Assembly (NCBI GenBank): GCA_002391065.1
Contig: DGRP01000166.1
Span: forward strand, 1 to 14,986
Reading direction: 5' to 3'
Length of the DNA stretch: 14,986 bases
Source of the DNA: Ruminococcus sp. UBA4385
Lineage (GTDB): Bacteria > Bacillota_A > Clostridia > Oscillospirales > Ruminococcaceae
The position numbers and the translations under genes are program-made. Positions 14,016-14,986 of this stretch are shown one piece after another. The number at the start of each line of letters is the position of its first letter. Position 1 is the stretch's first letter. Under the pieces are notes generated by a model, which saw only the letters and a list, made by a program, of their open reading frames with translations, was not told the DNA's origin and did no database searches.

Positions 14016-14021
14016 ATCATA
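14016..14021 (-). promoter_or_regulatory. -10-like element (TATGAT) of the right structured-RNA copy
   Basis: TATGAT on the minus strand, followed by ATAGCAGG, is the counterpart of TATAATATGACAGG in the left copy. The -35 region (AAATAC, 14044-14039) is weak and overlaps the -35 of the divergent nifJ promoter. Confidence 0.4.
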
Positions 14022-14041
14022 AAAAATTCACTAATAAGGTA

Positions 14042-14070
14042 TTTACAAATCAGTTAAAAAGTGGTATAAT
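14042..14070 (+). promoter_or_regulatory. Promoter of nifJ
   Basis: TTTACA (14042-14047), a 17-base spacer ending TGG (extended -10), then TATAAT (14065-14070). A start near 14077 gives a leader of about 105 bases. Confidence 0.9.
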
Positions 14071-14116
14071 GTAATAGTTAATATGGACAAGCTGTATTTT
14101 CGGCTCGTTCAGGACT

Positions 14117-14156
14117 GCTCCGAGTAGCTTCGGAGCTAATTTCCGGTTTGCGGAAA
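14117..14156 (+). promoter_or_regulatory. Two hairpins in the nifJ leader
   Basis: GCTCCGA (14117-14123) pairs with TCGGAGC (14130-14136) around GTAGCT. Four bases further on, TTTCCG (14140-14145) pairs with CGGAAA (14151-14156) around GTTTG. Neither is followed by a T-tract, so they are not a terminator. They end eight bases before the AAAGG ribosome binding site and may stabilise the mRNA or bind a protein. No riboswitch class is recognised. Confidence 0.5.
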
Positions 14157-14163
14157 ATAATAA

Positions 14164-14986
<823 letters not shown>

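Noticed and set aside
12950..14021. CRISPR array, tRNA or rRNA
   Set aside because: There are only two copies, inverted and long. There are no short direct repeats with spacers, no cloverleaf and no rRNA signature.

Overview
The window looks like chromosomal DNA from a Ruminococcus-like member of the Clostridia (Oscillospiraceae). The evidence is moderate GC, consensus sigma-A promoters and strong GGAGG ribosome binding sites, an anaerobic gene set (pyruvate:ferredoxin oxidoreductase, A-type flavodiiron protein), secreted proteins with Ser/Ala/Glu/Lys-rich linkers, and a CE2-like esterase. The genus is inferred from gene style, not proven.

Bases 1-3644 look origin-proximal. On the minus strand parA and parB overlap by one base and are followed by serS (cut by the window edge), which has its own promoter. 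On the plus strand, divergently, lies a Noc-type ParB paralogue. Two parS-like sites are present, one inside parA and one just upstream of the parA promoter.

Bases 3674-7955 hold three separately expressed genes: an FprA-type flavodiiron protein, a lipoprotein made of two tandem cyclophilin units, and a secreted SGNH/CE2-type esterase ending in an NPSTG + hydrophobic + KKHD tail that resembles a cell-wall sorting signal. Bases 8079-11073 hold an ECF sigma factor and, 12 bases later, a single-pass membrane protein with a large extracytoplasmic beta-propeller-type domain, probably a signalling pair.

Bases 11051-12788 (minus strand) hold an isolated lysis cassette (XhlA-like protein, holin-like protein, GH25 endolysin) with no other phage genes. 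Next to it is a small membrane protein whose reading frame runs through a strong intrinsic terminator before reaching a stop codon, so its mRNA may be non-stop.

Bases 12950-14021 have no convincing protein gene. They contain two diverged copies (about 80% identical by eye) of a roughly 440-470-base element in convergent orientation. Each copy can form the same stems: a bulged hairpin, a GTCACGTC/GACGTGAC hairpin, a 25-position stem, an 11-bp stem that crosses it in pseudoknot order, and a terminal hairpin with a conserved 13-base loop. Where the copies differ inside stems, both sides change together. The G.U pairs are allowed only if the left copy is read on the plus strand and the right copy on the minus strand, and both copies begin at a similar -10 element. 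I read this as a large structured noncoding RNA, present twice, and it is the most interesting signal here. The right copy's putative promoter overlaps that of nifJ, whose first 268 codons close the window.
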